DNA of 64,000 bases from JACCZX01 sp963729165 (GCA_963729165.1 CAVSMM010000014.1:1-64000), one strand, 5' to 3'. Shown: positions 46,461 through 57,588, counted from the first letter of the stretch. Program-made: numbers and translations. The notes: a model not told the origin generated them from the letters alone.

Positions 46461-48370
46461 ATGAACCTTCTTAGCAAGATCAACTCGCCCGCGGATCTGC
46501 GCGCGTTGGACCGCGCGCAGTTGCCCCAGCTGGCCGACGAGTTGCGCGCCTTCGTGCTCGAGTCGGTGTCGAAAACCGGCGGTCACTTGAGCTCGAACCT
46601 GGGCACGGTCGAGCTGACCATCGCGCTGCACTATGTGTTCAACACGCCCGAAGATCGCATCGTATGGGACGTCGGTCACCAGACCTATCCGCACAAGATC
46701 CTGACCGGCCGGCGCGAGCAGATGGAACGGTTGCGGCAGCACGGCGGCGTATCGGGGTTTCCACGCCGCTCGGAAAGCGAGTACGACACGTTCGGCACCG
46801 CGCATTCATCGACGTCGATTTCCGCGGCTCTCGGAATGGCGGTCGCGGCACGCAACCAACAATCGTGCGCGTCACTCGATTGCGGTGATCGGCGACGGTG
46901 CGATGAGCGCCGGCATGGCGTTCGAGGCGCTCAATAACGCCGGCGTGACCGATAACGTGCGGCTGCTGGTCATCCTGAACGACAACGATATGTCGATCTC
47001 GCCGGCGGTCGGCGCGTTGAACCGCTATCTGGCGCGGCTGATGAGCGGCAAGTTCTACGCGACTGCCAAGCAGGCGGGCAAACAGGTCCTCAAGAGCTTC
47101 CCGCCGGTATTCGAGCTGGCGAAGAAATTCGAGGAGCACGCGAAGGGCATGGTCGTGCCCGGCACGCTGTTCGAGGAGTTCGGCTTCAACTACATCGGAC
47201 CCGATCGATGGGCACGATCTCGATTCATTGTTGCCGACATTGCAGAACTTGAAACAGCTCGGCGAGCAGCTAAGCGGCCCGCAGTTTCTGCACGTCGTCA
47301 CCAAAAAGGGTCAGGGCTACAAGCTCGCTGAAGCAGATCCGGTGCTGTATCACGGCCCAACGAAGTTCGACCCGAGTGTCGGCTACACAGCGGCTTCCGC
47401 GAGCAAGCCGAATTACACGAAAGTTTTCGGCGACTGGCTGTGCGATATGGCCGCGCTCGATGGCCGTTTAATCGGCATCACGCCCGCGATGCGCGAAGGC
47501 TCGGGTCTGGTGCGCTTCGAGCAGGAGTATCCGGATCGCTACTTCGACGTCGGCATCGCCGAGCAGCACGCCGTGACATTTGCGGCCGGTCTTGCGTGCG
47601 ATGGTATGAAGCCTGTCGTCGCGATTTACTCGACGTTCCTGCAGCGCGCGTACGACCAGTTGATACACGATGTCTGCATTCAGAATCTGCCGGTGGTTTT
47701 TGCGCTCGATCGAGGTGGACTGGTGGGGTCCGATGGAGCCACGCATCACGGCGCATTCGATCTCAGCTATTTGCGGTGCCTTCCCAACACGATGGTGATG
47801 GCGGCTTCCGATGAAAATGAATGCCGGCAGATGTTGTACACCGCGTTCAAGAACGACGGCCCGGTCGCGGTTCGGTATCCGCGCGGAGTGGGACCGGGTG
47901 TCGCGATCGAACAGGCGATGAGCGAGTTGCCGATCGGGCGCGGTGAGCTGCGGCGCAGCTCGAACGCGGTGTCCGGTCGCCGCATCGCGATCCTTGCGTT
48001 CGGCTCGATGGTGTCGCCCGCACTCGCGGCGGCCGAGCAACTCGATGCGACGGTTGCAAACATGCGTTTCATAAAGCCGCTGGACGACGAGTTGGTGGCG
48101 AAGCTCGCGCGCACGCACGATGCGCTGGTCACGATCGAAGAGAACGTCATCGCGGGCGGAGCCGGCAGTGCGTGTCTCGAGTCGCTTGCCGCGCAGCGTA
48201 TCGAAGTCCCGGTGCTGCGACTGGGTCTGCCTGATCGTTTTATCGACCATGGCGATCCGGCTGCGCTGCTGAAGGAATGCGGTCTCGATGCAGTCAGTGT
48301 CGCCGCGGCGATCCGGGCGCGGTTTCCCGACGCGACGCGAACAGTCCGTGTCGTGCAGTCGGCGGCCTAG
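46461..48370 (+). CDS. dxs: 1-Deoxy-D-xylulose-5-phosphate synthase Dxs (two frameshifts)
   Basis: Thiamine-diphosphate enzyme starting the MEP isoprenoid pathway. N-terminal LLSKINSPADLRALDRAQLPQ in two parts, GHLSSNLGTVELTIALHYVF and HSSTSISAALGMAVAAR; then AVIGDGAMSAGMAFEALNNAG (ThDP motif); then KKGQGYKLAE, GMREGSGL-like AMREGSGLVRFEQEYP, YFDVGIAEQHAVTFAAGLA and HGAFDLSYLRC. Frame changes near 46865 and 47205 are repaired by the bridges RHSIAVIGDG and YIGPIDGHDLDSLLP. Corrected length is ~636 aa. Third gene of the xseB-ispA-dxs operon. Confidence 0.95.
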
Positions 48371-48389
48371 AACAGTTCGGCTGACGCCG

Positions 48390-49124
48390 ATGAAGCCGAT
48401 TGCCATCGTGCAACACGAGGCCGACACCGGTCCGGGTCATTTTGAAACCCACCTGGTGCAGAGAGGCCTTCCGCATCGAACGGTAATGGTGTACGCGGGC
48501 GATGCAATGCCGAGCTCCGCCGAGGCGTACTCCGGCATCTGTTCGCTCGGCGGCAGCATGAGTGCGAATGACGACCTGCCGTGGATCGACGCCGAGCTTG
48601 CATTGCTGCGCGACGCCGATCAGCGGGGCGTACCGATCATCGGTCATTGCCTGGGCGGACAATTGCTCGCAAAAGCGTTGGGTGCTCCGGTGACGCGGAA
48701 TTCAATGAAGGAAATTGGCTGGAGCAACGTCGAAGTTGACGACGCTGAGCTTGCGCGCGAGTGGATTGGCGCTGAGCCGGTGTTCGACCTGTTCCAGTGG
48801 CACGGCGACACGTTTGCACTGCCGAAGGAGGCACGGCGTTTCTTAAAGACACCGTTGTGCGCGAACCAGGCGTTCGTGATCGATCGAAAAGATCACGCGC
48901 ATCTGGGCATGCAGTTTCACGTCGAGATGACGCCGGCGCTGGTCAATGCTTGGGTCGGCAATTCCGACGGTCAGCGCGAGATCGATGAGGCGTTCGAGCG
49001 CCAACTCGGCGTCGGCGTGCAGCGCGCAAAAGAAATCATTCTGAATCTGGATCAGCGCACGCAGCGAATGAACCGCGTCGCAGAACGGATGTATGACCGC
49101 TGGCTACGTGGCCTGCGACACTGA
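48390..49124 (+). CDS. Class I glutamine amidotransferase-like protein
   Basis: The 244-aa protein starts MKPIAIVQHEADTGPGHFE (ATG 48390). It has the GATase triad: Cys in IIGHCLGGQLLA, His in LGMQFHVEMT and Glu in the same motif, plus FQWHGDTFALP. Stand-alone members include GMP synthase-like proteins and gamma-glutamyl peptidases; the substrate is unknown. It lies 19 bp after dxs on the same strand. Confidence 0.88.
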   Translation: MKPIAIVQHEADTGPGHFETHLVQRGLPHRTVMVYAGDAMPSSAEAYSGICSLGGSMSANDDLPWIDAELALLRDADQRGVPIIGHCLGGQLLAKALGAPVTRNSMKEIGWSNVEVDDAELAREWIGAEPVFDLFQWHGDTFALPKEARRFLKTPLCANQAFVIDRKDHAHLGMQFHVEMTPALVNAWVGNSDGQREIDEAFERQLGVGVQRAKEIILNLDQRTQRMNRVAERMYDRWLRGLRH

Positions 49125-49131
49125 CGACCCG

Positions 49132-49521
49132 CTAGCGGCGCAAGCGCGCAGGCTTCCAGGGATCGGACAAGCGGCTCGATCCATAGAGTTCCTGAACGGT
49201 GGCGGCGGGGCGATGCGGACAGATTCTCTGATGCACGCTTGCCAGCACCATCAATTCGGACATCGCGTCGGGCGCGAGGTTTAGCGAAGCATCGCGGCCG
49301 CTGTACACCTTCTCGAAATACTGGTTGAGCTCCGGATAACCCCATAGCAGCCGCAACGTCTGGATCACGGCAGGGTGTCGCCGCTCCAATACCGATAAAC
49401 AGGCGTCGCTGTCAGACGCTGACGCCGGCGCGTGCGTACTCGGGCTGAGAGCAGGCCGCCCCTCGAGATTGGCATCGATCGACGCCACGAAGGCGTTGAA
49501 GCGGGAAGACGTTGCTCGCAT
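49132..49521 (-). CDS. Conserved hypothetical protein of betaproteobacteria
   Basis: The 129-aa protein has a variable N-terminus and a conserved-looking second half, IQTLRLLWGYPELNQYFEKV, APDAMSELMVLASVHQRICP and ATVQELYGSSRLSDPWKP. I have seen this pattern in Burkholderiales proteins of unknown function, but I cannot name a family. No leader or membrane segment. Convergent with the amidotransferase gene. Confidence 0.7.
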   Translation of the reverse strand: MRATSSRFNAFVASIDANLEGRPALSPSTHAPASASDSDACLSVLERRHPAVIQTLRLLWGYPELNQYFEKVYSGRDASLNLAPDAMSELMVLASVHQRICPHRPAATVQELYGSSRLSDPWKPARLRR

Positions 49522-49611
49522 TGCGCCGGAGGTTAAGGGTAATCCGTCCGGATGACAAAACGCCGCCGACGATCGGTCGGTTTTCCATCGAAGTCGGCAA
49601 AATCCGAGCGT

Positions 49612-50097
49612 CTAGTCGCGAAAGTTTTCGAAAGTCAGCGGCAATTCGGTGATTTGGCCGCGCAGCAGGGCGATGCATTCCTGCAGTGAGTCTTTCTTGG
49701 CGCCGGCGATGCGGACAGCGTCGCCCTGAATGCTGGCAGTCACTTTGAGCTTGCGTTCCTTCACCAGCGCGACGATTTTCTTCGCAAGCGTCTGCTCGAT
49801 GCCGTTTTTGATCTTGATCGGCTGCTTCAGCTTGTCGCCCGAGATTTTTTCGGGCTTTTCATATTCGAACAGCCTTGCATCGACGCCTCGTTTGGCCATC
49901 TTGCCGGCGAGCACGTCCCGCACTTGCCCGAGCTTGAATTCATCGTCCGCATACGCGGTGAGTTCGAAGTCCTTGTGTTCGAAGCGAGCATCCGAGCCCT
50001 TGAAGTCGAACCGATTGGTGATTTCCTTGTTGGCCTGATCGATTGCATTGCGCACTTCGACCATATTGGGTTTGCAAACGACGTCGAACGACGGCAT
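49612..50097 (-). CDS. yajQ: YajQ-family nucleotide-binding protein
   Basis: The 161-aa protein is a textbook YajQ: MPSFDVVCKPNMVEVRNAID, EITNRFDFKGSDARFE, KLKQPIKIKNGIEQTLAKKIV and VRIAGAKKDSLQECIALLR. A homologue in Xanthomonas binds cyclic di-GMP; others have been linked to GTP or tRNA binding. It is divergent from murB. With the GGDEF-EAL protein at 8865 it may belong to the cell's c-di-GMP network, which is inference. Confidence 0.95.
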   Translation of the reverse strand: MPSFDVVCKPNMVEVRNAIDQANKEITNRFDFKGSDARFEHKDFELTAYADDEFKLGQVRDVLAGKMAKRGVDARLFEYEKPEKISGDKLKQPIKIKNGIEQTLAKKIVALVKERKLKVTASIQGDAVRIAGAKKDSLQECIALLRGQITELPLTFENFRD

Positions 50098-50148
50098 GAC
50101 ATGTCTCCGGGAAGTCGGCGCAAGTGTATCGGCCTCTAAACTCGGCCC

Positions 50149-51178
50149 ATGAAGGTTCTTGGCAAAGGCTTGATCGAGCGCGACGTTTCATTGCGCTCGT
50201 TCAATACGTTCGGCGTCGATGTAAGCGCGGCGCTGTTTGCCAGGGTGCGTTCTGTTGAGGAGCTTGCAGCGTGTATTGGCGGACCGCAGTGTTGCCGGCG
50301 TTCCGCTGCTGATATTGGGCGGCGGCAGCAATGTGCTTTTCACGCAGGACTTCGATGGCTGCGTATTGAAGGTCGAGATTCCCGGTATTACGCAAGACGA
50401 TGACGGCGCGCACTGGTTGGTGCGAGTAGGCGCGGGCGAGAACTGGCACACACTCGTCGAACGTTTGGTCGATCAGAACATGCCGGGGCTGGAAAACCTC
50501 GCGCTGATTCCGGGTTCAGTGGGCGCTGCGCCGATTCAGAACATCGGCGCCTACGGCGTTGAGCTCGCCGAGCGGTTTGACCGATTGCAGGTCTGGGATT
50601 TGGCGACTCAATCGCTGCAGACGCTAACCGCAGGTGAGTGCGGCTTCGGATACCGCGACAGCACTTTCAAGCGCGCGAACGAATCGCGCTTGATCGTCAA
50701 CGTCACGCTCGCGTTGCCGCGCCAATGGGCGCCGGTTACCGGCTACGCCGACGTTGCGAGCGAGTTGCGCGACCGAAACATTACGCACCCGCAGCCGCGC
50801 GACGTCTTTAATGCGGTCGTTGCAATTCGGAGGCGAAAGCTACCGGACCCTGCAGCGGTCGGAAACGCGGGCAGCTTTTTCAAAAATCCGGTGATATCAC
50901 GTCAGCAACGCTCAACGCTGATCGAGCGCCATCCTTCACTGGTCAGTTACGACATCGGCGGTGGACGCTACAAACTTGCCGCCGGCTGGCTGATCGACGC
51001 GTGCGGGCTCAAGGGGACGGTGCGCGGCCAAGCCGCCGTCTACGCAAAACAAGCGCTGGTGCTCGTCAATCTCGGTGGCGCCACCGGTGCAGAAATTCTC
51101 GCACTCGCGCGCGAAGTTCAGGACGCTGTGCATGCGAAGTTCGGCATCGAGCTGGAGCCCGAGCCGCGAGTCATTTGA
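50149..51178 (+). CDS. murB: UDP-N-acetylenolpyruvoylglucosamine reductase MurB (frameshifted)
   Basis: FAD-dependent reductase of peptidoglycan precursor synthesis, type I. N-terminus KVLGKGLIERDVSLRSFNTFGVD; FAD-binding VPLLILGGGSNVLFTQDFDG, GLENLALIPGSVGAAPIQNIGAYG in two parts; substrate loop YRDSTFKRANESRLIV; catalytic Ser in GNAGSFFKNPV. A one-base error near 50280 separates the first 45 residues from the rest. Corrected length is ~343 aa, the E. coli size. Start ATG 50149 follows a short AT-poor spacer after divergent yajQ. Confidence 0.94.
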
Positions 51179-51242
51179 CGTGTCGAGCCTTGATCCGCTG
51201 CGCCGCTAGACTGCAGCTTGGCCACGCTCGTAGAGGAGCCGC

Positions 51243-51622
51243 ATGAACAAGGAAATCGTTTCGACATCCGACGCGCCGTCGGCAATCGGGCCCTACTCGC
51301 AGGCCGTCAAGACCGGATTGGTTGTCTTTACGTCGGGCCAGATCGGACTCGATCCAGCGTCCGGCGAGCTGCGGCAGGATTTCGACGGCACAGGTTCGGC
51401 AAGCGTTCAAGAATCTGGCGGCGGTCGCCAAGGCGAGCGGTGGGTCGCTGGCGCAACGCCGTGAAGTTCACGCTTTTCCTCACCGACCTCGGTCAGTTTG
51501 CGAAGGCCAACGCAATCATGGGCGAGGTGGTGCCGAAGCCTTATCCAGCGCGTTCGACCGTGGGTGTCGCCAGCTTGCCGCGTGGCGCGCAATTCGAGGT
51601 CGAAGCGATTCTGGTGCTGTAG
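51243..51622 (+). CDS. ridA: RidA-family enamine/imine deaminase (frameshifted)
   Basis: RidA hydrolyses reactive 2-aminoacrylate-type enamines. N-terminus IVSTSDAPSAIGPYSQAVKT and VVFTSGQIGLDPASGEL; central QVRQAFKNLAAVAKASGGSL; C-terminal VVKFTLFLTDLGQFAKANAI-like segment, with KPYPARSTVGVASLPRGAQFEVEAI carrying the conserved Arg and Glu in two parts. Frames change near 51388 and 51450. Corrected length is ~126 aa. AGAGGAG precedes the ATG. The recG start lies 3 bp after its stop. Confidence 0.92.
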
Positions 51623-51625
51623 CCA

Positions 51626-53693
51626 TTGGCTGCGCGCAAAGTCCGGAGCGAGGCGAACGCTGCACCGAGCAACACGATCGCAGCGCGGCTTGCGCGGGCG
51701 GGGCTTGTTTCCGACTGGGATTTTGTTTTGCATTTGCCGCTGCGCTACGAGGATGAAACGCGCATTACGCCGATCGCCGAGTTGATCGCAGGTGACGAGT
51801 CGCAGGTTGAGGCCGAAGTGCTTTCGGCGGATGTCGTGTATCGCGGCAAACGGCAATTGCGGGTAACGGTGCGCGACGAGACAGGCCAGCTGATGCTGCG
51901 CTTTCTCAATTTCTACGCGTCGCAGATCAAGCAGCTGGCAGTGGGTCGCCGCTTTCGCATCTTCGGCCTCGTACGGGGTGGCTTAGCCGGCGCTGAAATG
52001 ATTCATCCGCGCATGCGTGCCTGCGACAGCGCCGATCCGCTGTCGAGGTCGCTCACGCCTGTGTACCCATCGCCCGAGGGCGTGCCGCAATCGTGGCTAC
52101 GCAAGCGAATCGATCGCGCGCTGCGCGACGTCGACATCGATGACATGTTGCCCGCAAAGATGCGCGATCGTCATCGGTTGGATCGGTTGAAGGATGCGGT
52201 TGAGCGTCTGCATCGGCCACCGCCCGATGCAGATTCGGTCGCACTTCAACAGCGCACCGATCCGGCATGGCGCCGCTTGATGTTCGATGAATTACTCGCG
52301 CAGCAGCTTGCGTTGCGCGCCGCCCGTGCGGCACGCGCGGACCGGCGGGCGCCTGTGCTGGCCGTTCCGGTTGCAACTGAGGGCTCTATCAGCACACGGC
52401 TGCGCGCTCAATTGCCGTTTACTTTGACTGCGCGCCCAGCAACGCGTATGGGACGAGATCGAACGCGACCTCGCGCGCGCGCAGCCGATGCATCGCTTGT
52501 TGCAGGGCGACGTTGGCAGCGGCAAGACCGTCATTGCGGCGCTTGCCGCCGCGCGCGCGATCGAAAGCGGATACCAGGCCGCGTTGATGGCGCCGACGGA
52601 AATTTTGGCGGAGCAGCACTTTCGCAAGGTCGCCGAATGGCTGGAGCCCGTCGGCGTGCGAATCGAATGGTTGGCTGGACGTCTGACATCTGCGGCCAAG
52701 CGCGCGGCGCAGGAGGCGACAGCAAGCGGGCAAGCACAATTGATCGTCGGCACGCATGCGTTGATTCAGGAGGCGGTTGCCTTTGCGCGGCTCGGTTTGG
52801 CCATTGTCGACGAGCAACACCGCTTTGGTGTCGCCCAGCGCGTCGCGCTGCGCGGCGGCGCGGACGGTAACGCACCGCATCTGTTGATGCTCTCGGCAAC
52901 GCCGATTCCGCGGACGTTGGCGATGAGTTATCTGGCCGATCTGGACGTGTCGGTGATCGACGAGTTGCCGCCCGGCCGCAGGCCGGTGGTGACCAAGTTG
53001 ATCTCGACGCGCCGGCGCGAGGACGTGATGCAGCGCATACGCGCCGATGCCGCAGCCGGTCGGCAGGCGTACTGGGTATGCCCACTGATCGAATCGAGCG
53101 AAGTGATCGAAGTCGCTACGGCGACCGAAACATATGAGTGCATCACGCAGATGCTGCCTGACCTGCGTATCGGATTGCTGCATGGGCAGCTGCCGTCGAC
53201 AATGAAAGCCGACGTCATGCAGCGCTTTCAGCACCGCGAGATTGACGTGCTCGTCGCCACCACAGTGATTGAAGTCGGCGTCGACGTGCCGAATGCGACG
53301 CTGATGGTGATCGAGCACGCAGAGCGATTTGGCCTGGCGCAGCTGCACCAGCTGCGCGGCCGCGTCGGTCGTGGCGGCGATCAGAGTTTTTGCATTCTGA
53401 TGTTCGAGGAGCCTTTGTCGGAACCGGCGCGCGAGCGGTTGAAGGTCATCTATGAGACCAACGATGGCTTCGAAATCGCACGGCAAGATCTGACGATGCG
53501 CGGGCCCGGCGAGTTTCTCGGAGCGCGCCAGTCGGGAATGCCGTTGTTGCGCTTCGCCGATCTGCAGCGTGATGCGCATCTGGTCGAACAGGCGCGCACT
53601 GCGGCAACCGAGCTGCTCGTGGAGAATCCCGATATCGCGCGTCAACATGTGCAGCGCTGGTATGCGGCCTCGAACGAATTTCTGACTGCATGA
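51626..53693 (+). CDS. recG: ATP-dependent DNA helicase RecG (frameshifted)
   Basis: Superfamily 2 helicase that reverses stalled forks and processes R-loops. Wedge/OB part (LPLRYEDETRITPIAEL, VTVRDETGQLMLRFLNFY), then Walker A GDVGSGKTVIAALAAA, MAPTEILAEQHF, Walker B VDEQHRFGVAQR, LSATPIPRTLAMSYL, TTVIEVGVDVPNATLMVIE and QLRGRVGRGGDQSF. An extra C near 52438 splits it (bridge LTARQQRVWDEIERDL). Corrected length is ~689 aa. The start is a TTG at 51626, the only plausible start after ridA; no Shine-Dalgarno is obvious, so coupling to ridA is likely. Confidence 0.94.
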
Positions 53694-53703
53694 ACTTGCA
53701 CTC

Positions 53704-54651
53704 ATGACATTGACGGAGCTCCGCTACGTGGTAGCGGTCGCTCGCGAACGCCATTTCGGCCGCGCGGCGGATGCCTGCTTCGTCAGCCAGCCGACCCTGT
53801 CGGTTGCGATCAAAAAACTTGAAGACGAACTCGGAACGCAGATCTTCGAGCGCCGCACCAACGATGTGACGATGACTCCGGCCGGCGAACGCATCGTCAG
53901 CCAGGCGCAGCGCACGTTGGATGAAGCGAGCCGCATCAAGGAAATCGCGCGGCAGGGCAAAGATCCGCTGTCGGGCCCGCTTCGCCTCGGGGTGATTTAC
54001 ACAATCGGGCCCTACTTGTTACCGGCTCTTGTTCGGCAGTTGCTGAAAGACGCGCCGCAGATGCCGTTGCTGTTGACAGAAAACTTCACGGTCAAGCTCG
54101 TGGATCTGCTGAAAAACGGCGAGATCGATGTCGCGATCATGGCGCTGCCGCTGCCAGAAGCCGGTTTGGTGCTGCAGCCGGTGTACGACGAGCCGTTCGT
54201 GATCGCCGTTCCGCGCCTGCATCCCTGGTCAAAGCGAAAAGCGATTCCCAGCGAAGATCTGAAGAAGGAAACGATGTTGCTGCTTGGGACTGGGCATTGC
54301 TTCCGGGATCAGGTACTCGAAGTGTGCCCCGAGCTGTCGCGGTTCTCGTCTTCCGCCGAAGGAATTCAGAAGACGTTCGAAGGATCGTCGCTGGAGACGA
54401 TAAGGCACATGGTAGGTTCCGGACTTGGAGTAACCGTGTTGCCGAAAACATCGATTCCCGACAAGCCGCCGCGCGATTCGCTGCTGGCCTATGTACCATT
54501 CAAGCCGCCCGCTCCGGATCGCCGCGTCGTGCTGGCGTGGCGAAAATCATTCACGCGCGCACCTGCCATCGAAGCGCTGCGGCAAGCGGTATTGAAATGC
54601 ACGCTGCACGGCGTGACACCTCTTCCCGATGCACGCACCGAAACCTGGTAA
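53704..54651 (+). CDS. oxyR: Hydrogen-peroxide-responsive LysR-type regulator OxyR
   Basis: The 315-aa protein has an N-terminal winged helix-turn-helix (MTLTELRYVVAVARERHFGRAADACFVSQP in parts) and a LysR effector domain. The redox switch is visible: GTGHCFRDQVLEVCPEL gives two Cys separated by eight residues, as Cys199/Cys208 of E. coli OxyR. It begins 10 bp after recG, a known recG-oxyR arrangement, and precedes dps, a classical OxyR target. Confidence 0.95.
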   Translation: MTLTELRYVVAVARERHFGRAADACFVSQPTLSVAIKKLEDELGTQIFERRTNDVTMTPAGERIVSQAQRTLDEASRIKEIARQGKDPLSGPLRLGVIYTIGPYLLPALVRQLLKDAPQMPLLLTENFTVKLVDLLKNGEIDVAIMALPLPEAGLVLQPVYDEPFVIAVPRLHPWSKRKAIPSEDLKKETMLLLGTGHCFRDQVLEVCPELSRFSSSAEGIQKTFEGSSLETIRHMVGSGLGVTVLPKTSIPDKPPRDSLLAYVPFKPPAPDRRVVLAWRKSFTRAPAIEALRQAVLKCTLHGVTPLPDARTETW

Positions 54652-54749
54652 GTGAGATCGCCTATCGGCGTTTTTGAAATTGACGATTGGCAATCCGATC
54701 AGCCGTGTCACTAACATCGCTGCCTAAGCAGAATCAGCAGGAGGACCAA
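54652..54749 (+). promoter_or_regulatory. oxyR-dps intergenic region with candidate dps control elements
   Basis: Contains CGCC-TATC-GGCG followed by TTTTTG (weak terminator-like hairpin, ~54659-54677), a TTGACG -35-like hexamer, an inverted repeat GATTG-G-CAATC just downstream, and an AGGAGG ribosome-binding site at 54738-54743. OxyR control of dps is likely by analogy; I cannot align a full ATAG-type OxyR site. Confidence 0.4.
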
Positions 54750-55264
54750 ATGGCCCGCAAGAACAAGACCGAAGCACGCACCAATGGGGCACCGTTTATC
54801 GATATCGGCATTCCGGACAAGGATCGCGAGAAAATCGCATTGGGACTATCGCGCGTGCTAGCAGACACGTACGGCTTGTACCTGAAGACGCACAGTTTTC
54901 ACTGGAACGTCGAAGGGCCGATGTTCAACACGCTGCATCTGATGTTCATGGAGCAATACACCGAGCTCTGGAATGCGCTGGACGACATCGCCGAGCGCAT
55001 TCGCTCGCTCGGCTATCCGGCGCCTGGCACCAACACCCAGTTCGCCAAATTGACATCGATCGACGAGACCGATGGCGTGCCCGAAGCGATGGAAATGGTA
55101 CGGCTCCTGACGAAGGGCCACGAAGCGGTGGCGCGCACCGCACGTGAGGTGCTTGCCTGCGGCGGATAAAGGTGGCGACGAGTCGACGACCGACTTGCTG
55201 ACGCAGCGGCTTCAGGTCGCACTGGAGAAAGACGGCGTGGATGTTAAGGAGCATGCTCAAGTAG
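54750..55264 (+). CDS. dps: Dps-family ferritin-like DNA-protection protein (frameshifted near the end)
   Basis: Dodecameric ferroxidase that binds and protects DNA. Lys/Arg-rich N-terminus (MARKNKTEARTNG), ferroxidase-centre residues in THSFHWNVEGPMFNTLHLMFMEQY (parts) and ALDDIAERIRSLG. After AVARTAREV the frame breaks near 55155 and again near 55220; corrected, the end reads PAADKGGDESTTDLLTQRLQV then TAWMLRSMLK, stopping at TAG 55262-55264 (about 170 aa). It overlaps the glcF stop by a few bases, tail to tail. Strong AGGAGG site; next to oxyR. Confidence 0.93.
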
Positions 55265-56496
55265 CTTGTAGCCGCTGATCCAGCCATTCGATCCAGTGCA
55301 TCACGCGGGTCTTGGTGCCGGTTGCCAGATGCGTGATGCATCCGATGTTCGCCGACAGAATCACATCGGGTTCTGCCGCTTGCAAATGGTCTAGCTTGCG
55401 ATCCCGCAGCGCGTAGGCAAGCTCGGGTTGCAACACCGAGTACGTCCCCGCCGATCCGCAGCACATGTGGCTTTCGGCGAACGGCGCGACCACGGCGCCG
55501 AGCGATGCCAGCAGATTTTCAACTACGCCTCGAATCTGCTGTCCGTGTTGCAGCGTGCAAGGCGGATGAAAGACCACTCGGTTGCCGGATGCCGGCCTCA
55601 GGCTTGTTCGCAATTGGGCGGCAAACGATGGCAGGAATTCGGCACACATCTTTCGTCATTTCACTGATGCGACGCGCCTTGGCCGCATACTTCGAATCGC
55701 GTGCCAGCAGGTGGGCGTACTCCTTGACCTGAACGCCGCAGCCGCTGGCATTCATCAGAATCGCGCGAGTCCGTCTTCCTCTGCGTGCGCAACGTATGGC
55801 CACCATGCATCAATGTTGCGTCGAGCATCGGCGAGCCCGCCGTCGTGATCATTCAGGTGGTAACGAATCGCGCCACAACACCCGGCCGCTGCCGGCCGCA
55901 ATGTTTCGATCTCCAGTGCGTCGAGCACTCGCGCGGTCGCTGTGTTGATGTTGGGCGCCATCGACGGCTGGACGCAGCCTTCGAGCAGCAGCACCTTGCG
56001 CGCATGCGAACGCGAAGGCCAGAGTCCCGCGCGTTGTCGTGCGCGGCACCTTGTTCTGCAAAGAATGAGGAAGCAGTGGACGCGCCATCTGACCGACCCG
56101 CATTGCCGGTCCGAACAACGGGCTGGTGACGCCTTCCTTCAGCGCAATGCGAGCGAGGCGATCGCCCGCGGGGCGCGGTACATGGTCATCGACGATCTTG
56201 CGTCCGATATCGACCAAACGGCCGTATTTGACCCCCGAAGGACACGTGGTCTCGCAGTTGCGACACGTCAGGCATCGATCCAGATGCAACTGCGTTTTGG
56301 CTGTGACTTCGTGGCCTTCGAGCACCTGTTTGATCAGGTAGATGCGACCGCGCGGCCCGTCGAGCTCATCACCAAGCAGCTGATACGTGGGACACGTGGC
56401 GGTGCAGAAGCCGCAATGCACGCACTTGCGCAGGATCGAATCCGCCTCTTTGCCTTCGGGCGTGTCCTTGATGAAATCGGCGAGCGCGGTTTGCAT
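55257..56496 (-). CDS. glcF: Glycolate oxidase iron-sulfur subunit GlcF (three frameshifts)
   Basis: Electron-transfer subunit of membrane-associated glycolate dehydrogenase. Two [4Fe-4S] motifs are intact: CVHCGFCTATCP and CLTCRNCETTCP. The C-terminal CCG domains follow in other frames: LLEGCVQPSMAPNINTATARVL, AAGCCGAIRYHLND, ILMNASGCGVQVKEY, VVFHPPCTLQHGQ and MCCGSAGTYSVLQ. Frames change near 56020, 55765 and 55655. Corrected length ~413 aa. The ATG directly follows the glcE stop (TAGATG). Confidence 0.93.
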
Positions 56497-57573
56497 CTAC
56501 AAGCCCGAATACATGCGGCCGGGGTTGAAAATTCCCATCGGGTCGAATTCCTTCTTCAACCGCTGATGTATCTGCGCAAGCGCCGGCGCAAGCGGATGAA
56601 AGACGTCGTTGCGGTCATGCTGGCGGAATGCAGTTGCATGGCCCCGTGCCGCCTGAACCTTCGCGCGAATATCAGCCGCGGGTTCGGTCGACCAGATCCA
56701 GCGCTGCGCGCCGCGCCATTCGATCAAGCGTCGTGCCGAGCTGCAAAGGCACGGTTGTCGGCGGGACCGACAGCCTCCACAGCGTTGCTGTATCCGTGCG
56801 TTTGAAGAACTTATGCGTTTGCTCGCGAAGCGTCATCCAGAAATCCGCGCCATCTGCCACCACGTCGCCTCCGAGCTTCGCCTGCGCCGCCCGCACGCCG
56901 GCGGTTGCTCCCGACAACCGCACCGTCAGAGCACCGTCGAGCCATGCGGTTGCGGAAATCGGCCAGGGCTGTCCCGCCCACTGGTTGGTGCGGCTGACTG
57001 CATCGGCTTCGGGTAGCTCCAAGCGCAGCGTTTGCTCGGTCGCAGGGCGGGGCATGACTTTCAGCGAGACATCGAGAAGCATGCCGAGCGTTCCCAGCGA
57101 CCCCGCCAGCGCTCGCGATACGTCGTACCCTGCCACGTTCTTCATCACGTTGCCGCCGAAAGTCAGCACGTCCGCGCGTCCATCGAGCAGCGTTGCACCC
57201 AGCACGAAATCGCGAATCCCTCCTGCTGCCATGCGGCGCGGTCCGGCGAGTCCGCATGCAATGGCGCCGCCCAGCGTGGCTGAGGTGCCGAAGTGCGGCG
57301 GCTCGAACGCGAGCATCTGATTGTGTCGTGCCAGTGTGGCTTCGACTTCGGCAAGCGGCGTGCCGCTGCAGGCGGTGATCACCAGTTCGGTCGGCTCGTG
57401 GTCGATGACTCCGCAGTAAGCTCGCGGATCCAGCACTTCATGCCGGCGCGAGCGGAGTGTCCATAGAAGTGCTTTGTGCCGCCTGCACGAATCACGAGCG
57501 GAGTTTGCGCGGCGACGGCGGAGCGAACGCGCTCTTGCAGTGAGCGCACCACGTCGTTTGACGCTACCGCCAT
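56497..57573 (-). CDS. glcE: Glycolate oxidase FAD-binding subunit GlcE (two frameshifts)
   Basis: FAD-binding subunit of glycolate dehydrogenase. N-terminus with VRSLQERVRSAVAAQTPLVI and GGTKHFYG; the core has VLDPRAYCGVIDHEPTELVI, FEPPHFGTSATLGGAIACGL and FGGNVMKNVAGYDVSRALAG; the C-terminus ends FDPMGIFNPGRMYSGL. Frames change near 57440 and 56725. Corrected length ~358 aa. It lies 15 bp after glcD and abuts glcF. Confidence 0.93.
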
Positions 57574-57588
57574 CTATCGCCTGTTACT

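Noticed and set aside
54750..55169. A truncated Dps lacking its last helix
   Set aside because: The missing helix (TAWMLRSMLK) is present just downstream in another frame.
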